This document shows positions 20,691-32,970 of a DNA stretch of 64,000 nt, in pieces. The notes below the pieces were generated by a model. That model ran no database searches, was not told the origin of the DNA, and worked only from the letters and a program-made list of their open reading frames with translations. This stretch comes from Clarireedia homoeocarpa (lineage: Eukaryota > Ascomycota > Leotiomycetes > Helotiales > Rutstroemiaceae), in the NCBI GenBank assembly GCA_001465935.1, contig LNKV01000037.1, forward strand, positions 124,001-188,000, given 5' to 3'. Position 1 is the first letter of the stretch, and the number at the start of each line of letters is the position of its first letter. Position numbers and translations under genes: made by a program.

Positions 20691-23027
20691 TTAAACGAAG
20701 CTCTTAGTGAAAGATGTGACGACATCCTTCAATCTAGCCTCAAGATCTTTGCTAAGGGCACCCTCCTTGTCAATTGTGGCCAACAAGTCGGTCTCATTCG
20801 TCTTCAGATGTGAGAGGAAATCGGCTTCCCAGGTGAGAATCTTGTTAACTGGAACGTTGTCGAGGTGACCGTTGACACCGGCATAGATGAGAGGTACCAT
20901 TTCGTTGACAGCCATTGGCGAGTATTGTTTTTGCTTAAGTAGCTCGGTCAACTATTGAGTAAAGGGTTAGCTTAGGTCGTTAGTTATATAGTAGTTGTAG
21001 GGCTTACTCTTTCACCACGGTTCAGAGTTTGCTTGGTAGCAGCATCCAAATCAGATCCGAATTGTGCGAAAGCAGCAACTTCACGATATTGCGCCAAGAA
21101 AAGCTTCAAGGAGCCAGCAACTTGCTTCATGGCCTTGAGTTGGGCTGCAGATCCTACACGTGATACGGAAAGACCAACGTTGATAGCTGGACGAATACCC
21201 TTGTAGAAAAGCTCCGCTTCCAAGAAAATTTGACCATCGGTAATAGAAATGACGTTAGTTGGGATATAAGCAGATACATCTCCGCCTTGAGTCTCAATCA
21301 CGGGAAGAGCTGTCAAGGATCCACCACCGTGCTTGTCGTTCATCTTGGCGGCTCGTTCGAGGAGGCGGGAGCTGGATTTTTGTTAGCAATCGTTCATTGG
21401 CTGTTAGGGAGCGTCTGGGGGACATGCTGGAGGTAGAAAACATCACCTGGGTATGCTTCACGTCCTGGAGGTCGACGTAGTAGAAGAGACATCTGACGGT
21501 AGGCGACAGCTTGCTTGGAAAGATCATCGAAGACGATCAGGGCGTGTTTACCGGTATCTCTGAAATACTCGGCAATCGCTTTTTTTTTGAAGAATGAGAT
21601 GTTAGTAATTGTTCAAAAGTGGAAGAAACAATCAGAAACAATAAAATAATCAAAAGCAATTGAGAACATACCTGTACCAGTAAAAGGGGCAATATATTGC
21701 AGAGGAGCGGCTTCGGAAGCGGTGGCGGCAACCACGATAGAATACTTCATTGCGTCATTCTCCTCAAGAGTCTTGACCAACTGAGCAACGGTAGATCGTT
21801 TTTGTCCAACAGCAACGTAAACACAGTAAAGCTTCTTGGTCTCGTCGTTTCCGTCGTTCCATCGCTTTTGGTTCAAAATGGCATCGAGAGCGACGGCAGT
21901 CTTTCCGGTTTGACGATCACCAATGATCAACTCGCGTTGACCACGACCGATGGGTACCATGGCATCGACAGATTTAAGACCAGTTTGTACAGGTTGGTTG
22001 ACAGACCGTCTTGGAAGAATACCAGGAGCCTTGAGTTGCGCACGGCGCTTCTCGGTGGACTTGATTGGTCCCTTACCATCAATTGGGTTTCCGAGAGCAT
22101 CCACGACACGGCCGAGCATTGCAGGTCCGACTGGGACATCAACCTGTGGCGGGGTAAGTAATGTTGAAGCGGAAAATGATAGATGGAAAACTAACAATCG
22201 CTCCAGTTCGCTTAACGGTCTCGCCCTCCTTAACCAAACGATCAGAACCGAAAAGCACAACACCGACTTGACCAGCTTCCAAGTTCATGCACATTCCTTT
22301 GACACCCGATGCGAACCTTACACCTATCAGTATTGTGAAGATAATGTCAAAAATACAAGGACTTACTCAACAAGTTCCTCGGCTTGGACATTGCTCATAC
22401 CATGAACACGAGCGATACCATCACTAATCAGAGAGAATCAGCATCATTCAAACGATTACAGGTTTCTGATTCTCTAAGATAATTATTTGCAGTAGATTGT
22501 TCTATGTTCAATAGGACAAGTTGTTTTTTTTTGCGGTGGAGGGACCCCGCCACAAGCTCCATGTAACCGAGCGGAGATTTGTATATCACATACCCAACAG
22601 ACAGGACACGTCCAGTCTCGGCGAGACCGGACTCCTCCTGAACACCTCTAATTCTTTGTTCGAGAATGGACGAAACCTCGGTAGGAGATGCCTTTGAGTC
22701 GGAGGCGTAGCTTCTGATCTGTTTTGATGCTGCGTTCAAGGCGGCCGGAGTAGCAGTTCGACCCTGTGAAGAAAACGTTGATTTAGCCGAAGTCCGAAAA
22801 ATAGTCGTCATGAAGCTATAAAAGCTTTGTGGAAGCTCGAAAGCATCAACATCGACCTCTATGCAACCTCAATGGACAATATAAATGATGCCTGCATGGT
22901 TCGAGGTAGACGGGGGCTAAGTATGAGGTAGGTATGAAAATCGTTGAGAACGTACCGCAGCGATTCTGCCACGCGCAGAGATTGCGCCCGCAGTCCTGCT
23001 GGACTGTCTGAGAGCGTTTCTGAACAT
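20691..23027 (-). CDS. atp1: Mitochondrial ATP synthase F1 alpha subunit (Atp1)
   Basis: Eight exons on the minus strand: 23027-22956, 22763-22594, 22423-22367, 22316-22196, 22143-21672, 21578-21428, 21371-21008 and 20951-20691. They give 555 residues, the usual length. The product is half of the F1 catalytic hexamer in the mitochondrial matrix. An Arg/Ala presequence (MFRNALRQSSRTAGAISARG) is followed by the beta-barrel, the P-loop GDRQTGKT (215-222), the GDVFYLHSRLLERAAKM segment and the alpha-type C-terminus. Splicing is unusual: the introns ending at 22317 and 21579 use AAG acceptors, and the intron 21372-21427 has a GC donor with a TGCTAAC branch site. Each is forced by invariant protein sequence (EFASGVKGM, GTAIAEYFRD and FYLHSRLL). 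The first two introns are long (192 and 170 bp). Confidence 0.96.
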
Positions 23028-25639
23028 CTTGACCAAGGTCTATGTGTGAAGGAGATTAATGAGAATCAATTGCTATGGAGAAGCAATTAATGGAGAGGAG
23101 ATTCAGGTTTAGAAGTAGGAGTGATGGTATTAAGACCTATACTGGAATTCTAGTGAATTGGAGAGTGCAGAACAGGAAGGAAAACTAGATTAGCGTGTAA
23201 GATCATATGATTAGGTGTTCCCCTTCTCGATTTTAATACGTCGTTCGGTAATTTACGGAGGTCGGGGGGAACCGTCTAACTTACTGCCAAAGCTTTGTGG
23301 TCACGTGGCGTGACGCCAAAAAGAATAAGAAAAAACAAAAGTCTGAGAGTACTTCCTCCCATGTACTAAATCTGCCTACCGTTCGTTACATGCTCGTTCT
23401 CACCACAACACCAAATCGACTCTGGTTTCCGTGGTGGGGTTTTCCCTTTGTTCCATCTTTTTGGTTCTGTGCATGGAATACTGGGTACTTATACATACGC
23501 AATCCAATCTACATGATGTTCGATTCGATCTGTTGCACTTACCACCTGGCCACAACTCCGTCAATCCGTGAGCTCCTAGTCTCGGAGCGTATCGTCATCT
23601 GATACCAAGTCTAGGATAGACAATGATACTTCCTGCTGTCATCTTACATGTAACTTCATCGTCCATGCAATAAACGAGGATAAAACGAGGACTAGGTGGG
23701 CCGTGGCGGTTGCCAAGCTGCAGTATCGAATGAAGTACATGATCTTCAAGCAAGTCTGGAGAAGTTTCAACGTATATTTCTTACGTTTCTATTTTTTCGA
23801 TCATGTCTTCACGAGTTTCTGCTTATTCATGGCGGGAATTTCAATACTTCGGAACTACCAAATCGAGGTGTGCTTGCATGTGGCACATCTATCTCTTAAC
23901 AAAGAGTGCTCGTCTAAGGCATCCGTCAATTGGGTCCACGTTACACGTACGTTACAACCGAAGATGCTATACTAACTACAGTATATATTCTAGTTGAGCT
24001 TGAGGGTGATCCCCTTTTGTCCTAGAGAATGAGATAAGACGGCCCTTCTAGATTGTGGCTATCTTTTACTCGAGTAGTCCCGTCGAGCCCTGGTCAAACC
24101 GGTCTTTCTCGCTAGACGCTCTGTACTACCTGCCGTCGTGTTAGTCCAAGCATCATGTGAAGGCAAAACCCTTCATAAATTATTGTGAATAGTTGTCGAA
24201 AAGTGGCGGAATCTGGGAATAACCCCTTTGAAAGTCCTCAAATGCACCTTCAACGTCTCTGGCCTAAGTGCTGACATCTCCAAATTTCTGTCATTAGTGA
24301 CCACAGCGACCACCCGATGTGGCAACACATGCAGCCTATACATCTAAAGAGGTGCTGTGCCTCGTCGCCATGCCGCTGCATCCACATCAAGTAATCGGTA
24401 AGAATGGGGGTGCTTGCAAGCTGATCCCTCTTCCGCTATGCCAAAAATGTGCGATATTCCACTCCCTTCTGCTAGTTGCTGCCATGCAATTCACCACAAA
24501 TGTATCCCCGCGAGACCAGATTGACATTAGCCAAATAACATCTTTCCTGGCTGAGTGAAAGCCTCGACTCGGTGGCTTTGGTAACGGGCAAAGAACATCT
24601 ATTGCAACTGTTGATATTATGGTTATTAAAGCGGAAACCAACCCCAGGACAATCTGAGTTCGATGGAAGACATTGAATGATCGCCCTCCTCACGATTTCC
24701 CGTGCTTTTTTTGGTAGTGCTCCAAAGCATGCAGATGTCGGGACGCTCCTCATTTGTTACCGGGGACTCTGCGCGTCTGCACGGTTGTACAGCATTGCAT
24801 TAACTTCCCTATGTTATTTCCATCAATCGCAACTGTAAATTATCCAATCACGCGTTATCTCCAACCTCGCAAGCAACGAAATCACTGCAGTCGGGCTTTT
24901 CACCTTGCAGGTCCACTACTTCCCCGGCCGGAGATCCAAACCGCTGGGATACCTTTTGTTTGTGGATATTGTGGTCAGGGATCGCTTCAAGAGTTGTACG
25001 AAGTACCTACTCTGCATTGCCTCTTGCTGTAGACGGTACGGGAAATTTGTGACGAACGGTACGACCAACATAATACCTTGCACCAACTGTTTTCATATAC
25101 CCACTCACAGAACGTAGTATGCATGAGATTGACAGGCCACAGGAAATTCCTATAGTGCATCATCACTCATATTTCTTCAGAGTCACCAATCAAGCGCATC
25201 TCACGTCACATATTATAAAACCGTCCAACGTGCTCCTCACTTGAAGCAGTCCTCCAAATCAAATCGGGTCAGCAGGTCAACAATACACCGAGCATAAATA
25301 CTTCTCCAGGGTCGGTGTTCAATGTTGCTGTACACAACATAGAAGCACGACTTATTTGGAAGCAAGACCTGCATATACAGTCTGCATATTTACAAGTATA
25401 TCACCTGATTTGATAGTTGACCTCTTCCATCTCCAACGATATTCAAGGGGGCGAAGACGTGCCCGGGAAAGTGAATAAGGCTATGTAAGTTTGTCATTTA
25501 CGCGGCACAAGCTTGAGAGTATTTTATATGTGTCGGAATCGACTTAAGAGCAGCTCAACCTGCTCCCAATTGCTACGACTGAGACGAATCAAGCTGACCA
25601 AGCGTAGCCTACACACGAAGCACCAGCAAAACATTGACA
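23028..25639. other. Divergent spacer between atp1 and the aminomutase gene
   Basis: 2.6 kb with no recognisable gene on either strand. The left end must contain the atp1 promoter and leader, and the right end (about 25200-25639) that of the radical SAM gene. ORFs here are below 105 codons and lack domains. No terminal repeats or transposase remnants were recognised. Confidence 0.5.
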
Positions 25640-27422
25640 ATGTTTTCCAGCCAAGTCCAAATGCGGACTGGGTCCTTCGTCAAGCGACATATAGCTACAC
25701 TATCAAGCACCGCACGAGCTAAGCCTGCAGCCGGGCACCATCTGTTTACTGCCGTTCGCACCAGTTCCTCCTCAGCTTCACAGAAGAACCTACCTTTTAC
25801 ACCAACTAGACACTTTCGTTCGAATGCTCCAGGTCAAGCTGCGGTGTCAGCTTTCCCCAGGTTTGACGAGCGTTCGATGCCACGACATGAGGAACCTGAG
25901 GGATATGATCAATCACTTGGTTTTTCCCATTTACCTGGGCAGCAAGCTTACGACAACCTTGATAGGCCTGCCTATTGGCAGTCTATTCCACGTTGGAAGG
26001 ATGTATCTCACAACGAATTCTGTACTCACAAGTTTCAGGTAAGCTGCTAGATTACTCTATACAGTTTAGATTGTGTGTAAACTGACAGGTGTGGTTTATA
26101 GACTCGTTTCACCATTCCAAAAGTCGAAAGACTAGAGCAATTCTTGTATGAGGTCTTGCCCCCAGTCATTCCTGAGTATCCAGGTTTCGAAGGCATTGGA
26201 ACCCGGGAAGCATTTATTAAGGATGTGAGGCAGGGTATCGAGGAGGCACCGATGACGATACGTCTGACACCCCACGTTCTCAGCATTATTGATTGGAAGG
26301 ATCCTATTGTTGACCCAATACGACGCCAATTCATACCCATGAGATCTGGCATGTTTCCGGACCACCCCAAGCTTGAACTCGACTCTTTACACGAGTATGA
26401 CGACTCGCCTGTAGATGGCTTGGTTCATAGATATCCTACTAAGGCTTTGTTCCTAGGTCAGTATTTTCCCCACTTTCCTCGAGACACCCCTGCCATTCTT
26501 TGATTATACCATTGTACTTATTCGCTGATAGCGACAACGGTCTGCCCACTCTACTGCCGTTTCTGCACTCGTTCGTGGTCAGTTGGTCCTGAAACCAAAA
26601 CCGTGTCCAAAAACACTTTCAGGCCTGCCCGAGAACGCTGGGAACAGATCTTTAGATACATCGAACGCACACCCAAACTGACGGACATTGTCGTGTCTGG
26701 CGGTGACTGCTACATGCTAAGTGCCGATAATCTTAGTCTTATTGGAGAACGTCTGCTGTCTATCCCCCACATCAAGCGACTTCGCTTTGCAACGAAGGGT
26801 CTAGCTATCTCTCCATCTCGTATCCTTGATGAGTCCGACCCATGGACCGAGGAGATCATTCGCTTAAATCGAATGTCGAAGGAATTGGGCAAGAGCATTG
26901 CCATTCACACTCATTTCAACCACCCCAAGGAATTGACATGGGTTTCTGAGCTTGCATTGCAGAAATTGCACAAGAATGATGTTACGGTCAGAAACCAGAG
27001 TGTTTTACTCAGAGGTGTAAATGATGATCTTGCCACCATGTCAGAGTTGATTCGCAAGGTTGCGGACAACAATGTTATACCAGTAAGCATACCTCAAGTT
27101 CGCATCACAAACAGAATCATACTAATACCCTCAGTACTATGTCTACCAGGGCGATATGGTTCGAGGCGTTGAGGATCTCCGCACTCCTCTCTCGACGATT
27201 CTCAACCTTGAGCGTCATATTCGTGGCACAATTGGTGGCATGGTGACGCCCAACTTTGTTGTAGATCTTCCAGGTGGCGGTGGAAAACGTCTAGCTTGTA
27301 GTTTCGATACTTATGATCGAGATACTGGCCGCGCAACCTTCACAGCTCCTTCCATCACTGGGCGGGACAAAGAAGACAAAGTCTATGAGTATTGGGATCC
27401 TCTGCACTCGCTTCCCGCGTAA
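25640..27422 (+). CDS. Lysine 2,3-aminomutase-like radical SAM/PLP enzyme, mitochondrial
   Basis: Exons 25640-26038, 26102-26456, 26532-27082 and 27135-27422 give 530 residues. Bacterial KamA interconverts L-lysine and L-beta-lysine using a 4Fe-4S cluster, S-adenosylmethionine and PLP. The cluster motif CxxxCxxC is intact at C256, C260 and C263 (CPLYCRFCTR). It is followed by a modified SGGDCYML (SGGDPL in most relatives). Residues matching the substrate carboxylate/amine contacts of clostridial KamA are kept: D442 (YQGDMVRG) and D479 (VVDLPGGGGK). The PLP lysine is K486. The C-terminal zinc-binding cysteines of bacterial enzymes are not evident. An extra N-terminus of about 130 residues begins with a mitochondrial-type presequence (MFSSQVQMRTGSFVKRHIA). 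The start is the ATG at 25640. The substrate in fungi is not established. Confidence 0.92.
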
Positions 27423-29905
27423 TTGCTTCCAAGCAATGAGTTGTATGCTGCTAGGTGAATTTTGGGCGGACTTCTATTTCATACTCATTCTGCAACCAAG
27501 GAATTCCATATCTTTACAGGGAGGGTTAAAGGACCAGATGAGGTCCATGTCTTTTTTTTTTTTCATTCCTTGGCGGGCGGACGGTTCTGATCATTTTTTG
27601 TAAGTGTCCCACCATTGTCTTGCTTGGCTTTCTTTTTACTTTTCTGAATTTCGATTTCGATATTAGGGCACCTTTAGGAGGCTGGATCTGAGGCATTTTG
27701 ATGTTACTTTTTAGTATGACCTGCAGTTTTGGTCATATTCATTGTAATAGGGTATGATATGCAGATGTCAATACCATCGATTCCTTCATAGATAGCTGAT
27801 AGCTAGCACGTACTTCAAAATCCAAAAGTTTTCGTTTATGACCTTACCAATTATCTAGCGTGCCCCGAGCAGATGACGATAGCTGTTCACGAGACATTAG
27901 ATATCAGAAACGTCAAGGGCTTCGTGGTTCCGCGAAACCGATATCGCATAGCAAGGTGGTCAGTGAGCCTGCAGCAGTATCCTGGCTTTAAGACTGATGG
28001 CGCTCAGCACCCACGCACACGCCTGTTCCCAGCGATATGGTAAACCCGCTATAATCAGATATGGATGGATTTCAGCCATGGCTGCTTACACGCTGAAATA
28101 TTGGGAGGTGATAAATACGTCGATGGCGCGAACTGAGCCGGAAAATGGCACGGCATGACTTTCTCATTCCACTTTATTTCTCTTCGCCAATGTAACCCTT
28201 TTCGCGCTTATGCCTCCTGACACAACTGCCGCATAGAAATGATGAAAACCTGGACTGTTTGAAGGGGGTTGCAATCACATAACTTGAGGTTCCATCGGCC
28301 AGCTGCAGACATCTGCGGCTCCGTCACATCGATCGACCGAGAACTCTCTTTGGGAATCCTTCCGCTGATTAATTCATTATTAGTAAGTTAACCTAACTTA
28401 CCTTATCACATTAACTGCCTTTTTTTGCGGGGTCAAAGGATTTATGCTTCTTGAATTTTGCCAAGCTGTCAGACCATTATTCCCCTTGTACGTTTTCCCT
28501 GTGCCGATTCTTTTCAAGATAATACCTGTCCTCATAACAAATACGTATGGTATCATATATACCTTCGTACCAAGGTATCGTTCTCCAAATTAATATACAG
28601 ACGACCCGCCCTTCCACTAAAACGGCCTGGCATTACCATTTGCCAATTTAGCAGTTGAAATTCACCCTAAAAATAGTAAATCGAAGGGTTCTAGAGACCG
28701 AGGAATAGACACATCGTACTCAGGGCGAGGTATTCATTCTTTGGTACAGAAGAATACGTTGGAACAATCCTTCTGTTGGTGCCAACCAACAAACTGCCAG
28801 CAATGGATGACTACAGGTAACGAGCAGCAACCACCTGTACTTCGTAGGAAGGTGATAAATGGCGAGGACTGAGTGAAGAGGCTTGAGCACTCTTGTATCA
28901 CAATGTATTTTAGTTTCTTAGTTGGGAATATTATCATAATGAAGAGCTTATTATAATCACCCAGTTTTGCCGCGAGAGACCGAAAAAGATCATTGCATCT
29001 GAGCGAAAAAGTCCTGAGCACCCAGCGCACGTTACACAAGACTCAAGATCCAGAAGAAGTCAGGTGCAGGTCATCCCTTGCATGAGATTGTCTATGGATA
29101 TACAGTATGTCTAGGAGATAATGTGTCTTCGAAATGATCTCTCGATGCGAGGTTGGCGAGGCACAAGCTACGTACGATAAGGTAGGGAGGGACCTGGATC
29201 CAACCGTACGAGGATCACTTGATAACGTGAATGTTCCGCGTTTGCAGTGCTTACACCGTCATTCGCTTTCCGACACTTTCATGTCTGTCTGCCGCCAGCC
29301 GTGGGGAAAGAAGCTGACCGCTCTAGCAGCAAACTTGCCAGAACCCCTTTTCATAATTACACACTTCACAAATCCTTTTTCTTGTGCGCCATGAAGGGAA
29401 TACTGAGCAAAGGGTCTAGCTATGGGTTACTCTGCCTTACTATATCTACACAACATGTGAATAGTTAGTACAGCATAGCTCGTACATGGGAGTCCGAACA
29501 CAGCAACTGCAAGCAATTTCCACGAGCTCAAATAATGCAAGGGGACGAGCTGAGCGGAAAAACGTAAGTAGTGGAAGGTCCTAACCCGCGCAACCCTTGC
29601 CTGCATTGCGCCTCATGATTTCTCTCCCAACCACTCGAACCACAAAAGTTACCATCCCACGAGGCTGATACTGCCTGACGGCATGCAGTTTTGCTGTATC
29701 ACCTAAATAAAACACTGTGCGTTTGGGCCTCACCTCACGATACGGCCTGACCCTTTCGTGTTTGCATATGCAAGTTGTGCATTTTGCATCACAAACATCT
29801 GTACCCGTGAATAAACTGTTGTGCAACCGTTTGAATCCGTTGTGCAGCATAAGATGAAAAGGGTTCAAGACGTCGTTCAACCGTCTAAGAGAGCAAGATT
29901 TGCGA

Positions 29906-29968
29906 GAGACAAGAGACAAGAGACAAAAGACAAAAGACAAGAGACAAGAGTCGACAGACAAGAGACAA
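29906..29968 (+). repeat. Heptamer minisatellite (GAGACAA)n
   Basis: Nine 7-bp units: GAGACAA three times, AAGACAA twice, GAGACAA, then the variants GAGTCGA, CAGACAA and GAGACAA. The plus strand is almost purely purine here. It continues into imperfect GAGAGAGACAACGAGAAACACGAG-like sequence to about 29995. Confidence 0.9.
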
Positions 29969-30648
29969 GAGAGAGACAACGAGAAACACGAGACCACACA
30001 AGCCGAAGAATTTTCCAAGGAACTTTCCATCTTTCTAGGCTAGCCTACTAATACTGTAAAGAGAGATGCCTGCTCGCATTCCGCAAATCCGCTGGCTGCC
30101 CGGAGGTCGCTTTGATCATGGCTTGGTCTATGTCTGCTCGCCGTGAGCGGAAGGAGTAAGGATATTCTAACAACAAGGTATATTGATTGGCCAACTTCTT
30201 TGACTCCACCTGACCCCTGAAGGGTCTTGGAAAGCCCTTGTACAAATTAGACCGGACGTGGAGATCTCCAAACCAAACCAAGAACAAATATTGACAATTT
30301 TGGAATCATGGCGATAAATTCCGGCGAGTCAACAACTTTTTCTTTGCTCAGACGCAGAGGGAGAAACCGTAACGGCGCCTACGGAGGTATAGTGACGAGC
30401 AAAACTGTTGATTTTGATTGCTATTGACCAGATGAACTTTACCCCTCTTTTCCACTGTCACCGCTTCATCACTCTCAAACGCGACTCGCAAATCATGCAG
30501 CTACCTATGATATAATAGAATTCTTGTCGGTCTTTCGTTTGCCCGCTCGTCATTGTACACCGACCCTGGGAGCGTGAATCTTAACGGAATCGAGTTACTT
30601 CCCTCAGAGTGAATATGTTAATATCCACAACTGCTCCGCGTACTAAAA

Positions 30649-30667
30649 GTACCTAGTTGCTAGGTAC
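30649..30667. repeat. Perfect 8-bp inverted repeat with 3-bp loop
   Basis: GTACCTAG at 30649-30656 and CTAGGTAC at 30660-30667 are exact reverse complements around TTG. They lie about 125 bp upstream of the next coding start. This could form a small hairpin or be a dyad site for a dimeric regulator. Confidence 0.7.
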
Positions 30668-30790
30668 CGTACAGTTGAGCTACCTGGCAAAATACAGTCC
30701 GGGGTTGCACATACCTAGACGCGGTAAGTACCCAATGATTTTTATATTCTGAGTCCCCGTCGTAAGGAGATTCGTTCGTACGTGGTGCAG

Positions 30791-32970
30791 ATGTGCATTA
30801 GTTTGAAGAAAGACAACAAATCCAAAAAGGCCGCTCGTTCTTACAACCTTCAGAATCCTTCCAAGACTGCAACTAGACCTGTTTGTTCGCATCCTGTCAT
30901 GGCTTCTAATACGAGGGGTCTGAAGCGTCAGGTCACTCCCATTTACTCAATACCAACACATAACTCGACTTCGAATCTCTTCTCATCGCCAGCTCTTTCC
31001 ACTCCGTCGTTCGATACGAGACCGGAATCCTCATCATCCATATCGTCTCTCGTTATATACAAGAAGAATATTAGGGCAATGACTGCTGGGTTCGCACATG
31101 TTATCACAGAGGAGGAATATCACGCTCTGCCTCCGGCACTGAAGAGAAAGGTATGAAATATCTTCTCTATCTCCATTCCCAAGCTCGCTGTCTGTGAGAG
31201 TGTCGCCGCCATTTCATAGCTTTAATGGTTATGTGGGAGAGGAGGCGTGCGCTTCTATTGGTGTAAACAAGAGCTATGATGTTTAGCATGGTATCAGCTT
31301 GGCCGACGTCGATCTGGGAGCTCCCACTAGCAACAACCAGCGGTGTGGGTTGTCTAAAAGCCGAGCTAACCACCTTGAATTGTATACGGTCGTGGTCTGG
31401 CAGACGCTTTGGGCCGTTCTATGCAGGGACAGGACGACGGTGGTTTTGAATACTCAAATGATTGTTGGTAATGTAATGAAACCTAAAGCTAATCCGACCT
31501 TTCGCATAGTACTTTTCTACACTAGAGCGTCTGAGATTCGCTCAGAGCTCCAGGTCAAATGCTTTCAATGACCTTCCCACCCAAGCTCAGAGAAAAAGCT
31601 CCATCGCGGATCGCCGTGGCTTGAGTATCTCCGGGCTCGAGCCCCGGCGGAGACCATCGGCTCGACGGTTGCGGAAAAAGAGACACAACTCAATATGCAA
31701 TAGTAATGATAGATCCTGGTTTTTAAGTAACTACGAGACTTTCCCAGAAACGATCAAAAGGAAGCAATTCACGAGAGAGGAACAAGCGGTATTGGCTGGG
31801 CGACTGAAAGAATCTGTAATTCTGGATGCAGCGGACGAGACATTGATCCGTCGACGCTTGTCTCGACGAATACCTTTGGATCCATCCCCCTTACTATCTC
31901 CAAGTATCAAGGGCTCGGTTTTTAGTGGGAAGACTGGCAGAAGTCGGAGAAGAGCCTCGACCTCGAGTATGGCGGATGTCCTATATGACAGCTTCAGATG
32001 GATTGATGAAGAATCGAAGTTGGACCTGCGATTAGACGAGTACCACGCCTGTTTATTTCCTGCAACAACAAGCAACCGAAAACCCACGTTCCGACGAAAA
32101 ATGTCTGTTTCAAAGCTACCGTTCGGAAGGAGTTCGATCCCCTCGACTCCGACACAATCTCCCAAATCGCCTCGGTTCCCGAAACAATCTCCTTCAAGTC
32201 CACACTCTCCTTCCAAATCTCGAACAATTTCCCTAATTGGTCCAAAACACAAGGTCAGCTCGTCCGTTTCATCAATCGACCCCAATGCCACCCATTATCA
32301 AGATCCGGAAGCTCGCCTGAAGCTACGAGTATACTTGGCATCGCCGCAAAAGTTTGACGAAATTATCGAGTTCGGATTCCCGTCGATCGAGCACGCAGCG
32401 GAGATTAAAGAGAATAAGTCGTTCAACCCGGTGTCAAAAGACCCAAGGTACCTCAAACATGATGCTGGTAGAAAATCGCCAAAATTCTCCTCTGAGCATT
32501 CATTCTTCAACGATGATTCGGCTTCATTGTTTGAGGACGATACGTCGATGGCAGATTCGAGCGCTCCTGTAACGCCATCAGATAACGAAACTACCTTTCG
32601 ACCACCTCAGAAGTCGCCATTTTATTATGGTGGCAAACCAAGAAGTTCATTCGATTTTCTGCAATCGACGTCAAGGAAGTCGTTTTCCAGAAATCAGGAC
32701 CAGTATACGCAGGCTCTGGCAGGAAGTCGTGAGATGACGTTGAGGATGACTCTAACTAGGCCAGATCTGCGGGCAGATGAGAGTGCTATATATGGCTGGC
32801 AGACACCGAACGGGCTTTTGAAAGACGAGCCGCTAGTTACGGAGGATTTAGAGAATGGCAGGTATCCGCGAGGACCGCTGGGAGGAATGGAAGGATGGGG
32901 ACCAACAGAAAAGGAAACTGGCGTTGTAAAAAGGCTTTGGAATAGGGTTAAGAGTCAAAGAAAGACTTGA
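30791..32970 (+). CDS. Conserved fungal protein of unknown function
   Basis: Exons 30791-31150 and 31510-32970 give 606 residues. The acceptor at 31509 restores a continuous KRKYFSTLERLRFAQ motif across the join, which supports the 359-bp intron, long for this region. The protein is mostly disordered, rich in Ser, Pro and Arg. It has two ordered blocks: EEEYHALPPALKRKYFSTLE (about residues 108-127) and a helical block around SWFLSNYETFPETIKRKQFTREEQAVLAGRLKESVILDAADE. Many SP/TP sites (STPTQSPKSPRFPKQSP) suggest phosphorylation. The C-terminus (GMEGWGPTEKETGVVKRLWNRVKSQ) looks like an amphipathic basic helix. The start could be the ATG at 30791 or the one at 30899 (MASNTRG). I recognise no named domain. 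Confidence 0.75.

Larger units (their letters stand above)
27423..30790. other. Intergenic, no gene seen
   Basis: 3.4 kb without a recognisable gene. A 7-bp-period purine repeat lies at 29906-29968 and a short perfect palindrome at 30649-30667. The minus-strand ORF at 29581-30030 is only the complement of the purine repeat and its flanks. The right end should be the promoter of the next gene. Confidence 0.5.

Noticed and set aside
29581..30030. 149-residue minus-strand ORF rich in Leu, Ser and Cys
   Set aside because: Its N-terminal half is the complement of the GAGACAA repeat; the composition is explained by the repeat.
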